Below, one piece after another: positions 26,293-35,741 of a DNA stretch of 52,219 nt (position 1 is its first letter; the number at the start of each line of letters is the position of its first letter). A model generated the notes under the pieces. The model was not told where the DNA came from and made no database searches. It saw only the letters and a list, made by a program, of their open reading frames with translations. The stretch is from Bdellovibrionales bacterium. GTDB taxonomy: Bacteria > Bdellovibrionota > Bacteriovoracia > Bacteriovoracales > Bacteriovoracaceae. The stretch lies in the NCBI GenBank assembly GCA_018646675.1, contig JABGUH010000041.1:1-52219 (forward strand), in the 5' to 3' direction. The position numbers were made by a program, and so were the translations under genes.

Positions 26293-26805
26293 TTACTTTA
26301 ATGTCGAGATATAGGCGATAAGATCAAGGCGGTCTTGAGGATCACCCATCCCACCAAAAACCATATATGTGCCTGGTGCATAGATTGATGGAGATCGAAG
26401 CCACTTATAAAGCTCATCAACGGTCCAGGTTTTTCCTCTCTTGCCTAACTTTTTCAGCGCCGCAGAGTATGGATAATCTCCGATCGCCATCTTTTTTCCA
26501 AAGATACCAAATAGGTTGGGGCCCATGAATACCCTCTGAGTGACATTCTTTTGCTCACTCAGTGATTTGACCCCTTTTTTAAATGTATGGCATGCGGTGC
26601 AACCGACTGAAAGAGCTTTGCCCCGCTCGATGTCAGCAGCAGCGAGCATATCATTTTTAGCTCTTTTAGAGCTACTCTTGGACGCAGCCTTCACCTTTGC
26701 TTTTTGCGGACTAGCTGCAAGAGAGTCATTCACTGTGATAGATAGAGTGAAAATTATAAACAGGTGGACCACACGGATTAAAAAGTTTGGTATACATTTA
26801 GCCAT
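26293..26805 (-). CDS. Class I cytochrome c, periplasmic
   Basis: A 170-residue exported monohaem cytochrome. A signal peptide (about 1-31) and a Lys/Ser/Ala-rich linker (about 32-52) precede the haem site C69-TA-C72-H73. The MGPNLFGIFGKK segment and the likely axial M148 in PGTYMVFGG complete the mitochondrial-type fold. Such cytochromes carry electrons between the bc1 complex and the oxidase; the basic linker may let it bind an acidic partner. AAGGA lies before the ATG. It is 55 bases upstream on the same strand from a small acidic exported protein and may share its message. Confidence 0.9.
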   Translation of the reverse strand: MAKCIPNFLIRVVHLFIIFTLSITVNDSLAASPQKAKVKAASKSSSKRAKNDMLAAADIERGKALSVGCTACHTFKKGVKSLSEQKNVTQRVFMGPNLFGIFGKKMAIGDYPYSAALKKLGKRGKTWTVDELYKWLRSPSIYAPGTYMVFGGMGDPQDRLDLIAYISTLK

Positions 26806-26860
26806 CTCACGATCCTTGTAACAGCTTAAAGAAAACTAATAGTTTATGATGAGATTATCC

Positions 26861-27127
26861 TCACTCTTTAGATGAAGACTCCTTATCATCCTCAGAATCC
26901 TTATCATCCTCAGAATCCTCAATCTCTTCTCTTGCCTTTTTCTTCTCCTCCATCTCTTCCTTCTTCTTCCTTATCTGCTGGGCACGATAACGATTAGCAA
27001 ATCTGGAGTTTATCCTCTTTCTTGGTTTCACCTCTTCTCCCTCTCCACTATCGGCCAGTGAGGAAGCGGTTGAAAAAAATGAGAGCGAGAGAATCAATGT
27101 AGTCATCAAGATCGACAGTAGTCTCAT
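26861..27127 (-). CDS. Small exported, highly charged protein with an acidic repeat tail
   Basis: An 88-residue protein with a signal peptide (about 1-25). The middle is basic and helical (KKKEEMEEKKKAREE) and the tail is very acidic (EDSEDDKDSEDDKESSS). The tail is encoded by an exact 18-base tandem duplication (26883-26900 and 26901-26918), so its length may vary between strains. AAGGAG precedes the ATG. Function not recognised. Confidence 0.7.
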   Translation of the reverse strand: MRLLSILMTTLILSLSFFSTASSLADSGEGEEVKPRKRINSRFANRYRAQQIRKKKEEMEEKKKAREEIEDSEDDKDSEDDKESSSKE

Positions 27128-27567
27128 ATGTTACTCCTTAAATTTTCATAGCAAATAATCTGTTATTTTGAATTCCAATATTAACATAGTTATCAAAATT
27201 TTATGCACAAATATTATTCTAGAAAATAAGTAAAATATAGTGTTGCCGTCATTAGCTCTTGATTACTCAATATTAATACCATATCTGCAATTTACAGGAG
27301 CAAGCCAACTAGTAAATTTCAGCCTCAGTAGTAGATAGTTATAATCAGGCTCTCCGGGTCAAGTATAGTGCAACAAATAGTTGGCACATTTGAATCACTC
27401 CCATCCACTATTTCAACTATTAACCACCTATAATTATGATTAGTTATCTATTACCTACCCCACCCCTCCTTAATCAATTGACCAAAATTCAGAGTGCATC
27501 TAATATAGTCTAGAACCAATATTAATTTTATTAATATCCCCTAACTTAATGTAGCAGGAGGATTGCT
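27128..27567. other. 440-base region before the giant Hint protein
   Basis: No gene or RNA recognised. It is AT-rich and must contain the divergent promoters for the small acidic protein (minus) and the 1165-residue protein (plus). A TATAGT box at about 27505-27510 is a candidate -10 for the latter. A strong AGGAGG lies before the plus-strand ATG. Confidence 0.3.
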
Positions 27568-30500
27568 ATGCCATATAATACTCACATTACTCAAAAGATT
27601 CTGATCTTAATTACTCTTTGTAGTTTTACATGGCTAAATGCAGCTCCTCCCTCAACAAACCCGGCCCCTCCGGGAGACGCTAGTGTCATTACAAGATTTG
27701 ATTGGCAGGCGGAGTGGGGAACCATTCACATGAACACTTTTACTGATGGATTGCAAGACTCTCTGAGCAGTACGACCGAATCTGGTCTAGTGCCGTGTTA
27801 TAGTGATGATGCGGCGACAAACTTAGAGGGGGTAGATCTAACTGAAAGCACTGAAGAGACAAGAAAATTGGCTGAAGAGTTAACAGCTAAAAATAGTCTT
27901 TGTGCACTAATGAAGAAAGACAAAGCAGGCAAAAATATATCCCAATATAGTGGTGGCTTTCATCACGGTGCGGGCTATCCACTTGATGGTGACCAGAAGC
28001 TCAAGCTTCGCTCCTCAGTTGAAGAGGGAATATCTATCGATCACGGCATTAAGTTTGATATTAAAAATTCAGTGCTTAACTGTATGTCACGGATCACGCC
28101 AAACTATCCACTACTAAATGGAGGATGGGGATACCAATTTTCAAATAACGTTTGTGACTCTGTCAGCCTTCCTTTCTACTATAATGATACTGAAAATAGA
28201 ACACACTCCTTTGATGAAGCTGAGTACAGCGCTTTTTACGCCGATTCGAAGAGTGCGCTGGAGAAGAATGATCGAACAATGCTCTACTCTCCTTTGTGGG
28301 ATGTTAGGGGAAATGATCTTCGAACCCAAGGTGCAGGTGGAATTGCTGGATGTATGCAACAACTGTCAAATAGCTGTTTCAACACTACCAATAAAGAGTT
28401 TGTTAAAGATATCCACAATTGTAAATATACTGGCCACGACAGTGACCCCGCAGGAACAACTTCTGATGAGAATGGAAAAGGATATCAACACCCCATCAGT
28501 CACGTTTTTAGCCACCAGGAAATTGCGGATCTCGACCTACCTAATGCACACCTTCCAGCAAGCTATAATGCATATCTAAAGGCAGAGACCACAACTCATC
28601 ATGTTAATCAAGCATCCATTCCCAACGGAAAAAAATATATCAATATGACCACTACTAACTCGGGAACTACTTTATACACCTACGACGAGGTTAACACCCA
28701 CAGAAGAGCACTATACTACAAAAAAGATGACTCTATGTCTGATCATCCTAGTGACTGCGTTAAAGAGTGGCCAGAAGAGAGTAAGTGTCTAGATTGGGAG
28801 GTAGTCAATAACTACAGTCAAACCTTTTATGACCGTATTCCCAGCTATAAGGTTGATCTTAGTGACTCGAAGCTTGACATAAATCAACTAGTCATTGTTG
28901 ATCCAGCTCCATTTTTTGACCTAAACCTCTACACCAAAGGACATCTTCACTCCAAGGGAGTGGCCGGTGGAGGGTATCCCGAAATTGGATATAGCGCCTT
29001 TACAGCTGATGACTTGGTTGTAACGCCAAACTCATGTCCAATCGTTGGATTAGAGGGATATGGAGGGATCTGTGATCCAGAAGACAAAGCAGGTTGTAAT
29101 TTACCTGTTTATGGGGCATCCGCTCCCACGATACTTACAAGTGAAAATGGTAGCACCTATAACTATAAGCCATATCCCATCAAATGGTCTGGATACGTTA
29201 AGAAGTGGGCGATGGTCACTTCTGGGCAGTATCTAGGAAATGTTGAAGGTCGAATAGGTGTTAATGGTGGTGAACTCTATGCGGATGCAGCGGGTATTTC
29301 AGATGATCCCGTTTTGATGATAACACGCTCTGTTAACCACTGTGATCGCCGGGAGCTCTTCTCAGGCCAAGTTACCACAGATGACGCTCAGGGAGCACCT
29401 GACCTTGAGTGTATTCAATATCTCCAGTACCAGTATATCGACTGGGAAGTGTGTGAGGATGATAGTGATCCAACCACCTGTACAACATATGATGATATAC
29501 TTTTTGTCGATCTTTTCCAGCCTCAAGAAGTTGTTGATCCAGGAATGCAACATATGATCTCCCTACTCCATGTCTACAATGTTGGAGAAGATGAGCTACC
29601 GATGATGAACAATCCGGTGTCCGGAACAGGTACAGATCAATATCTTGATCCCCAATTTACCCTTACAGAACCCCTTGATGGCTATCTCTCATTTCTAGAG
29701 CCAAGCATCAATACCATAAACTATTATAGGATGGAGCGAAACGAAGATGGAGAACTGGTACCTGTCCCATATCTTGCACTGACCAGAACATCATATATTG
29801 GTGATTCCGAGATTTTTGGAACGACTGGAGATAAGACGGTTGGTATGTATCTTGGCCGTAGGGGCAGGGGAGAGAGAACAGATATTACCGAGGAAGTTGT
29901 AAAAGAAGATATTGTAACGACTAGCGGGACTGGACTTCAATTTTCACCAACTGTTGTTCACTCTATTCGTTATCCTCAGCCTGATTCATCGCAAACCGAA
30001 TGCTATATCGTAACTGGTTTTGATGTTAATTTGAAAATGTTCCTACCGACCAATATTTACTCCGAATTTAAACAGTTTATTGACAGTGCCAGCTCCAATA
30101 GTATTCCAAATGTCTATGCTAGGAAGTGTAATGGCGAATTCATGACACATGATCAGATTGCCAATACTGGTACTAGAAATAATCTTGATGAGGTGGGTAG
30201 CATGAATAACGGCACATCGACTTGGGCGGGGACCTTAAGTTGTGATGCGCTAACAGAGAAACCATTATGTAACCACTCTGAACTAATTACGGCAGAGCGT
30301 TTCTGTATGCTTGAAGATGGTCAAAGGGGTGACTGTAGCTACTGTAAAGATGCAAATGACCCCGATGGAGATCTTTTTGCGTCTACTCCGATTACAACAG
30401 GAAAAGACAGTGCAAACCGAGAAGCCTTGCGGCAGTCCATCCGAAAAACAATGGTTAAGTACGAAGGTCGTAGATCCTCTTGCTACTTCTCCGCAGTCTG

Positions 30501-31065
30501 TACAAATGTAAATGCAGAGGGTTGTCCAGCCGCCAACACCTCAGGGGGACACGTATTCTGTCTATCTCCTGAGACCAAGATCACAATGGCAAATGGCAAG
30601 TCCAAAGCGATTATTAATATCAAGGCGGGAGAGAGTGTTCTAGCATTTGATGCAAAAGAGGCACGTACAGGAAAACTAAGGCCAGCGCGGGTTAAGGCTA
30701 CTGCTATCACCGACAACCAGAAAGTCATAACGATAACAGTAATAGATAACTCCAAACGTGGGGCAAGACGAAACAAAGCGATGCGAAGAGTCGGCGCCAA
30801 AGGTAAAGAGAGCGTCCTGAAAATCACCCCACTACACCGGGTATTACTTGATAGCGGCCGCGGTGTAATGGCGGAAGATATTGCAGTTGGAGATAGGATA
30901 CTAAAGTCTGATGGTAGTTACGTAACAGTTGTTGATGTAGATAACAACAGCGACCGGATGACAGTATACAACCTAGTACTTGAGGATGGCTTTGATGGAT
31001 ATATCGCCAATGGCTTAAGAGTTCTCTCCTATCCGATTACCGATGGAATGAAAGTTATGCAGTAA
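27568..31065 (+). CDS. Giant secreted protein with C-terminal Hint (hedgehog/intein) domain
   Basis: A 1165-residue exported protein (signal peptide about 1-25, ending LNA). Residues about 26-990 are Cys-rich, beta-rich and rich in Asp, Thr, Ser and Gly. I recognise no family there. Residues 998-1165 form a Hint domain: nucleophile C998 (VFCLSPETKITMANG), block-B motif T-x-x-H (TPLH, H1090), and the late strand GYIANGLRVLSYP. The His-Asn pair that ends splicing inteins is absent (LS is found where HN is expected), so it could cleave or transfer its N-terminal part but not splice. A strong AGGAGG precedes the ATG. A perfect terminator follows, so the gene is monocistronic. Confidence 0.88.
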   Translation: MPYNTHITQKILILITLCSFTWLNAAPPSTNPAPPGDASVITRFDWQAEWGTIHMNTFTDGLQDSLSSTTESGLVPCYSDDAATNLEGVDLTESTEETRKLAEELTAKNSLCALMKKDKAGKNISQYSGGFHHGAGYPLDGDQKLKLRSSVEEGISIDHGIKFDIKNSVLNCMSRITPNYPLLNGGWGYQFSNNVCDSVSLPFYYNDTENRTHSFDEAEYSAFYADSKSALEKNDRTMLYSPLWDVRGNDLRTQGAGGIAGCMQQLSNSCFNTTNKEFVKDIHNCKYTGHDSDPAGTTSDENGKGYQHPISHVFSHQEIADLDLPNAHLPASYNAYLKAETTTHHVNQASIPNGKKYINMTTTNSGTTLYTYDEVNTHRRALYYKKDDSMSDHPSDCVKEWPEESKCLDWEVVNNYSQTFYDRIPSYKVDLSDSKLDINQLVIVDPAPFFDLNLYTKGHLHSKGVAGGGYPEIGYSAFTADDLVVTPNSCPIVGLEGYGGICDPEDKAGCNLPVYGASAPTILTSENGSTYNYKPYPIKWSGYVKKWAMVTSGQYLGNVEGRIGVNGGELYADAAGISDDPVLMITRSVNHCDRRELFSGQVTTDDAQGAPDLECIQYLQYQYIDWEVCEDDSDPTTCTTYDDILFVDLFQPQEVVDPGMQHMISLLHVYNVGEDELPMMNNPVSGTGTDQYLDPQFTLTEPLDGYLSFLEPSINTINYYRMERNEDGELVPVPYLALTRTSYIGDSEIFGTTGDKTVGMYLGRRGRGERTDITEEVVKEDIVTTSGTGLQFSPTVVHSIRYPQPDSSQTECYIVTGFDVNLKMFLPTNIYSEFKQFIDSASSNSIPNVYARKCNGEFMTHDQIANTGTRNNLDEVGSMNNGTSTWAGTLSCDALTEKPLCNHSELITAERFCMLEDGQRGDCSYCKDANDPDGDLFASTPITTGKDSANREALRQSIRKTMVKYEGRRSSCYFSAVCTNVNAEGCPAANTSGGHVFCLSPETKITMANGKSKAIINIKAGESVLAFDAKEARTGKLRPARVKATAITDNQKVITITVIDNSKRGARRNKAMRRVGAKGKESVLKITPLHRVLLDSGRGVMAEDIAVGDRILKSDGSYVTVVDVDNNSDRMTVYNLVLEDGFDGYIANGLRVLSYPITDGMKVMQ

Positions 31066-31073
31066 ATATACTC

Positions 31074-31125
31074 AAGACTCAATCTCGATTATATTTTCCC
31101 TTTAATTGAGATTGAGTCTTTTTTT
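31074..31125 (+). terminator. Strong intrinsic terminator after the Hint protein gene
   Basis: AAGACTCAATCTC (31074-31086) pairs perfectly with GAGATTGAGTCTT (31108-31120). Four inner pairs extend this to about 17 bp with a 13-base loop, followed by seven T. This is the clearest terminator in the window, 9 bases after the stop. Confidence 0.93.
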
Positions 31126-31222
31126 AACTACCCGACCAAACTTGTACTTCCAAAATTCAATTGACGGTAATGGCCAGCTTGGTTAGACTTGCTCAGACGA
31201 TATACTATTGGGAGATTGTATA

Positions 31223-31672
31223 ATGAGAAAACAAACCTTAATTCTGATCAGCCTAGTTACTATTTTCTTAATCCTTTTTAACAGCACTGTTTTTGCTGGC
31301 AGCAAAAATCAACGTAAGGTAAAAAGCAATATGTCCCAAAACTATCAGCTGATGACTGAACTGATGGCCAACATTTTAATCCATAATAATTACAGCAAAA
31401 TAGTTTCGATTACCAATAAGCTACAACTACATGTTAATCAGTTAAAAAAGATGTCCATCAAAAACAAGTCTGGCCATCAATATGGCCAGAACATAGAAAC
31501 TTTAAACTCTCATCTTTTTTCCATGAATTTTACTGCCAAGCAGTTAGTAGCTGCCGAGAGAAGTCACAAAAAAGAGCAGGGCTATTGGCTACGCCCTAAA
31601 GCAGCAGAGCAGTTCGGCCAAATTTTAAAATCCTGTGTCTCCTGTCACTACAAAGTACGTGATTCCCAGTAG
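31223..31672 (+). CDS. Cytochrome c'-like monohaem protein
   Basis: A 149-residue exported protein (signal peptide about 1-25, ending TVFAG) with a single haem site close to the C-terminus, C138-VS-C141-H142. The chain before it is entirely helical. A C-terminal CXXCH after a four-helix bundle is the cytochrome c' / c556 layout; these bind or sense NO and CO or carry electrons. Start at ATG 31223 with GGGAG upstream. Convergent with the YfbR-like gene. Confidence 0.85.
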   Translation: MRKQTLILISLVTIFLILFNSTVFAGSKNQRKVKSNMSQNYQLMTELMANILIHNNYSKIVSITNKLQLHVNQLKKMSIKNKSGHQYGQNIETLNSHLFSMNFTAKQLVAAERSHKKEQGYWLRPKAAEQFGQILKSCVSCHYKVRDSQ

Positions 31673-31679
31673 AACAAAA

Positions 31680-32318
31680 CTAACGATTGGTGATGTCAGT
31701 GGTAGCGCTATTTTTTAGCGTGGTAAGAGTGTCAAGACCAGCTTCAAAAGAGATTTGGTTATCTTCACCGTTTAACATCTCCTCCCTAAGATCATTTGCG
31801 AAATTCCAATTATATTGAGGAAACTTTATGCACGCTTTCTCAAGCAGCTCACTATAAAGAGAGTGACATTTACTCGTAACAACATCCCTGGCATGTCTAC
31901 CAATCCCCTCTTCTGAGATAAACAATATTGCATCGAGGATATCGGACAGTTTCACAACGATCTTAATTGGTGTATTTTCAATTTGTGAAGATAGTACGGC
32001 CAACTCCGGTACAATTTCATCCTCGATCAACTTAAACGGATCAAAGCCATGAGGCTGACAAATTTGCTGTATTCTTCGTTTGGCCGGTGTGGGAAAATCA
32101 CCCATTAAGAGCTCGGGGGAGTCATGCTCAAGCGCATACTCTAAGGCCAAGAGCATGTCACAATCAGTAGAGTCGGTTAGAATATTTTTCATCATCTCTT
32201 TGGTGATAATTGCAACCATATAGTGATGTTCAGCGATCGTCTGCTCTCTCCCCGTTCTAACACCATGCCAACGAGTGACATGGCCAGACCTTGCTTTATC
32301 TCTCATATTAATTTTCAT
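31680..32318 (-). CDS. HD-domain hydrolase, YfbR-like (5'-deoxyribonucleotidase family)
   Basis: A 212-residue cytoplasmic protein with an HD metal site: H31 (IAEHHYMVA), H65-D66 (ALEHDSPELLMGDFPTPAK) and a later aspartate in KLSDILDAI (D126). The segments RWHGVRTGREQTIAEH and GDFPTPAK match YfbR, a cobalt-dependent dNMP 5'-nucleotidase used in pyrimidine turnover. Residue 1-20 and 190-212 extensions are unremarkable. GGAGAGGG lies before the ATG. A broader phosphohydrolase role is possible. Confidence 0.85.
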   Translation of the reverse strand: MKINMRDKARSGHVTRWHGVRTGREQTIAEHHYMVAIITKEMMKNILTDSTDCDMLLALEYALEHDSPELLMGDFPTPAKRRIQQICQPHGFDPFKLIEDEIVPELAVLSSQIENTPIKIVVKLSDILDAILFISEEGIGRHARDVVTSKCHSLYSELLEKACIKFPQYNWNFANDLREEMLNGEDNQISFEAGLDTLTTLKNSATTDITNR

Positions 32319-32470
32319 TGAGCTACCCTCTCCACCTAATAAATTTTAAAAAAGAGATCAACTAACTATTATATTTATGACCATTAGCTGAAATTCCCCC
32401 CTCTGTCTAGACCATGACATCCCTTCCGTTGGCCCACTACCCATTGAATAAATAATATTTACAAACATAG

Positions 32471-32520
32471 GGTGAAGCCAGTAAACTCTGGCGCTGAAAT
32501 ACCAGACTGGCAGCAGGGTT
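32471..32520 (+). promoter_or_regulatory. Structured leader RNA before the TSUP gene
   Basis: GCCAG (32477-32481) pairs with CTGGC (32507-32511) and TCTGG (32487-32491) pairs with CCAGA (32502-32506). This gives a 10-bp stem, continuous on its 3' side, with a 5-base bulge TAAAC and a 10-base loop. GGGTGAA and AGCAGGGTTTGAGG flank it just before the ribosome site of the permease gene. I cannot assign it to a known riboswitch class. Confidence 0.4.
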
Positions 32521-32538
32521 TGAGGTGGACATAGCTAC

Positions 32539-33336
32539 ATGGAATCACTAACATTTGAAATATTGGGCTGGCTATTCATTGCTGGGCTTATGGGTGGTTT
32601 TGTTGACTCCATTGCTGGCGGTGGCGGATTAATCTCTGTACCAGCGCTATTAGCAACCGGTATGAATCCGCTGGTTGCACTGGCCACCAACAAAGCACAA
32701 GCCATGTTCGGATCATTCACCGCCACTCTGACCTACGCTCGCAGTGGCCATGTTCAGCTCGCCGATATGAAGTTGGCGATTCTCTTCACCTTTATCGGTT
32801 CGGCCACAGGCACAGTTTTAGTCCAATACCTTGCTACCGATCTTCTAATACAGGTGATCCCATTTTTATTGGTGGTAACGGCGCTCTATTTTCTATTTGC
32901 ACCGCGGATTGGTGAGGTCGATCGCCATCACTATCTTAAGGCAGTACCATTTTACCTGATTTTCGGGTCCACTATCGGATTTTATGATGGATTTTTTGGT
33001 CCAGGTACAGGGTCATTTTGGGCGCTAGCATTGGTCACCGTATTAGGTTTCAATCTACTAAAAGCCACTGCTCATACCAAGATGCTAAATTTCACTTCCA
33101 ACTTTGCTTCATTCCTATTTTTCGTCCTGGCTGGTTATGTTTCGTGGCAACCTGCAGTGACTATGGCAGTAGGACAGTTGTTGGGAGCGCGACTTGGTGC
33201 CAACACCGCCCTGAAACACGGCACTGGCATCATCAAGCCGCTATTGGTGATAATGTCATTAGTTATGACCACTAAACTGATTTATGATCAACCAGAAAAT
33301 GTGATTCACATTTGGATACGCCAGCTACTTTTCTAG
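32539..33336 (+). CDS. TSUP (TauE/SafE) family membrane permease
   Basis: A 265-residue inner-membrane protein with about eight membrane segments. The hallmark N-terminal motif FVDSIAGGGGLISVPALLA and its second copy GFYDGFFGPGTGSFWALAL identify the 4-TMS-repeat TauE/SafE family, close to YfcA. Members move sulfite, sulfonates, sulfoacetate or thiosulfate. Ribosome site GAGGTGG. It is convergent with, and only 2 bases from, a periplasmic rhodanese gene, which supports a sulfur compound as substrate (inference). Confidence 0.92.
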   Translation: MESLTFEILGWLFIAGLMGGFVDSIAGGGGLISVPALLATGMNPLVALATNKAQAMFGSFTATLTYARSGHVQLADMKLAILFTFIGSATGTVLVQYLATDLLIQVIPFLLVVTALYFLFAPRIGEVDRHHYLKAVPFYLIFGSTIGFYDGFFGPGTGSFWALALVTVLGFNLLKATAHTKMLNFTSNFASFLFFVLAGYVSWQPAVTMAVGQLLGARLGANTALKHGTGIIKPLLVIMSLVMTTKLIYDQPENVIHIWIRQLLF

Positions 33337-33338
33337 CG

Positions 33339-33734
33339 CTACTTTACAACACTATATCCCTCTTTTACCCACGCCTTAATTCCTCCCAGCATGTTATAGG
33401 GAACAACTTCTAAAACTTGCATTTTCTTCGCTGCCGCCAAACTACGGCGGCCAGAACGGCAGTAGATAATGACATCTGTTCCGGCCAAAATCTCTAAACT
33501 ACGAACCTGAGTCATAAAGTCATCATCATAGTAGTTAACATTGATTGCTCCTCTAATATGACCATTGGTAAACTCCTCCGGAGTCCTAACGTCCAAGAGA
33601 ACAAGATTTAAACCGTTAATGTGGGCATTATCAATCATCCCCTTGGCATCACTGGCAGTGATATTTCCAATCTCAGCAGCAAACATGCTGTGAGAGCTAA
33701 TGATGAGCAGTGCTAATAAAATAAATTGTTTCAT
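33339..33734 (-). CDS. Exported single-domain rhodanese
   Basis: A 131-residue periplasmic protein with a signal peptide (about 1-20, ending MFAA) and one rhodanese domain. It shows LLDVRTPEEFTNGHIRGAIN and the active-site loop Y91-C92-R-S-G-R-R-S, so the sulfur-carrying cysteine is present. The family moves sulfane sulfur to cyanide, thiols or sulfite. Tail-to-tail with the TSUP permease. Confidence 0.92.
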   Translation of the reverse strand: MKQFILLALLIISSHSMFAAEIGNITASDAKGMIDNAHINGLNLVLLDVRTPEEFTNGHIRGAINVNYYDDDFMTQVRSLEILAGTDVIIYCRSGRRSLAAAKKMQVLEVVPYNMLGGIKAWVKEGYSVVK

Positions 33735-34168
33735 TCTATCCCCTTTTACTGATTTTTATACATTATTAAGAGTATTGATTTAAACGATCCGTTGCCATTA
33801 TACAAGAGAAGTTAGCAGAGATTAAGCTACTAATTACCATCTGTTTCAACCACGACAATATTCACACGACTTTAATATGTACTAATGGAGTCTGATAAAG
33901 ATTCAATGTAGATATAAAAAAAACAGTAGTGGTAATTAGTCATGGATTCAGAGAGTTGATCGAAAGCCAATTTTCAAACATTAGAATCACTCCACGCTAT
34001 AGCGACGTATTAATACATAATTATAGACTTGCATACTACCAATAAGATCAGGCCATGGTAAAAATTGCGATTTAGTTGCAAAAGATGCCTCTTTCTGTAA
34101 TATTGTTTTTTTATTATATTGTACTACATAGATATAAATACGAAATAACAATCAGGAGCATAATTACA
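33735..34168. other. 434-base region before the esterase
   Basis: No gene or RNA recognised. AT-rich, with several TATAAT-like stretches. It carries the divergent promoters of the rhodanese and esterase genes. An AGGAG at 34154-34158 serves ATG 34169. Confidence 0.3.
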
Positions 34169-35572
34169 ATGGTTTATACAAATAGAACATCTACGATAGG
34201 ATCAGTGGTCATGCTTTTTTTAGTATTACCACTATTTTTTCAGAGTGCTTCTGCACAGCTGACAGGAAAATACTACGGTAGCGGTACTACCGTTTGGAGT
34301 GAGTGTCGTGATGCGGGATATAATGGTAGCTATCCCTTCACACTGATATTTAAGATCAGTGAAAAGAGTGGTGATCAACTAAGAGGTGGTGCGACTTCAC
34401 AGGTTGATCTGTCTGGTTCTGTTGGCAGTGATCGAGCGGTCTTTAAAAACTTTATTGCTCTTAATCAATCAAAGATGATCGGAGATTTCAGCAGCAATTT
34501 CTTTATCGATGGAGTTTATGATTCATCCAGTACGGGTAATTTCACAGTAGATATTATCGATCAGAGCTTACACGTTATTTTTAACGGTAAAGATGTTGTT
34601 GGTGACAGTTGTAATTTTCGAGCGATTGCCACTTTAAATAAGATGGATGAGTCCAGTGATTGTGCTGCTGCAGATACTAGTACTCCTGGACGGCTACAAA
34701 AGGGTTGCATCATCACTTCTCAAGGTAAGCGTTACTACCACCTCTATCTTCCCAAAAAATTTAACCGTAGTGATAGTCCAGATCTTCCCTTGGTAATTGG
34801 ATTACACGGAGGAGGAGGTAACCCCACCACTTTTTCCAAATACTCCCGCCTTAATCAGGCGGTTGAAAAGATGAAGAGTAAAGCCATTATGGTTTATCCA
34901 GAGGGTTACAATAAACATTGGAATGATGGTCGCCCCGGTCTCTATCAAGATCGAAATGACGTGGAATTTTTAAGCTCTTTAATTGATCATATTGCTGCGA
35001 TTCCAAACCTCTCGATTGATAGCAAGAGAGTATTTATAACTGGGATTAGTAACGGGGGATTGATGACCCTACGTTTTGCATGTGAGCGGCCCGAGCTTCT
35101 GGCCGGAGCTGCAGTGGTCGCCTCGGTCACCACAAATGCTCAAAATAGGATTTGTACCAAAATGCCTGACCAAAGAGCACTGCCTATCGCTTTTATTTTT
35201 GGCACCAAGGATACCTCGTTTCTGGATAATGGCAAGATGGTAAACCCGGTCCGCCCAAATCAGGTATTTGCAAGGCATATTGGTATTGGAGGTATGCTGG
35301 ATTACTGGAAAAAACGTAACAGCTGCCCCGGACGCTCTAAAACTTTTGGACCATTTGATATTAATAAAAAAGATCACTCCAGAGTATTTTTAAATACTTT
35401 CTTAAAATGTCAAAAGCAGGTTCATCACTATCAGATTGAAGGTGGAGGACATCGCTGGCCAGATTTTTTTGCAAAAAATAATTTTCTGTTCACCAAAGTT
35501 CTGAACCTTGGATATGCCAGTAAGGATATTAGTTCTGGGAAGAGAATATTAGGTTTCTTTATGCAGCAGTAG
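34169..35572 (+). CDS. Secreted esterase of the LpqC / PHB-depolymerase family
   Basis: A 467-residue exported enzyme. I start at ATG 34169 (AGGAG upstream), giving a signal peptide ending SASA (about 1-29); the longer frame from 34076 adds a second hydrophobic stretch. Residues 30-160 are a beta-rich domain I do not recognise. Residues 175-465 are an alpha/beta hydrolase: oxyanion GLHGGGGNP, nucleophile S294 (GISNGG), acid D348 (FGTKDTS) and H428 (GGGHRWP). The family includes feruloyl/acetyl-xylan esterases and poly(3-hydroxybutyrate) depolymerases. Substrate not determined. Confidence 0.88.
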   Translation: MVYTNRTSTIGSVVMLFLVLPLFFQSASAQLTGKYYGSGTTVWSECRDAGYNGSYPFTLIFKISEKSGDQLRGGATSQVDLSGSVGSDRAVFKNFIALNQSKMIGDFSSNFFIDGVYDSSSTGNFTVDIIDQSLHVIFNGKDVVGDSCNFRAIATLNKMDESSDCAAADTSTPGRLQKGCIITSQGKRYYHLYLPKKFNRSDSPDLPLVIGLHGGGGNPTTFSKYSRLNQAVEKMKSKAIMVYPEGYNKHWNDGRPGLYQDRNDVEFLSSLIDHIAAIPNLSIDSKRVFITGISNGGLMTLRFACERPELLAGAAVVASVTTNAQNRICTKMPDQRALPIAFIFGTKDTSFLDNGKMVNPVRPNQVFARHIGIGGMLDYWKKRNSCPGRSKTFGPFDINKKDHSRVFLNTFLKCQKQVHHYQIEGGGHRWPDFFAKNNFLFTKVLNLGYASKDISSGKRILGFFMQQ

Positions 35573-35741
35573 TTCATTATGTAACAAACTAAAGAAGAAC
35601 CTTAACTTCTCTTTTTAAAAGCAAAAGGTCAAAAAGGTAACCGGTTTTAGTGTTATTGTGGTAAACATCACATCCAAATCAATTGGTTTAGCGATATGAT
35701 CATCCATTCCAACAGAGAGTATCTTCAATTTGTAAAACCAC

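Noticed and set aside
32461..32538. Cobalamin, FMN, SAM or c-di-GMP riboswitch before the TSUP gene
   Set aside because: Fragments such as GGGTGAA look similar, but the conserved cores of these classes are missing; kept only as an unassigned structured leader.
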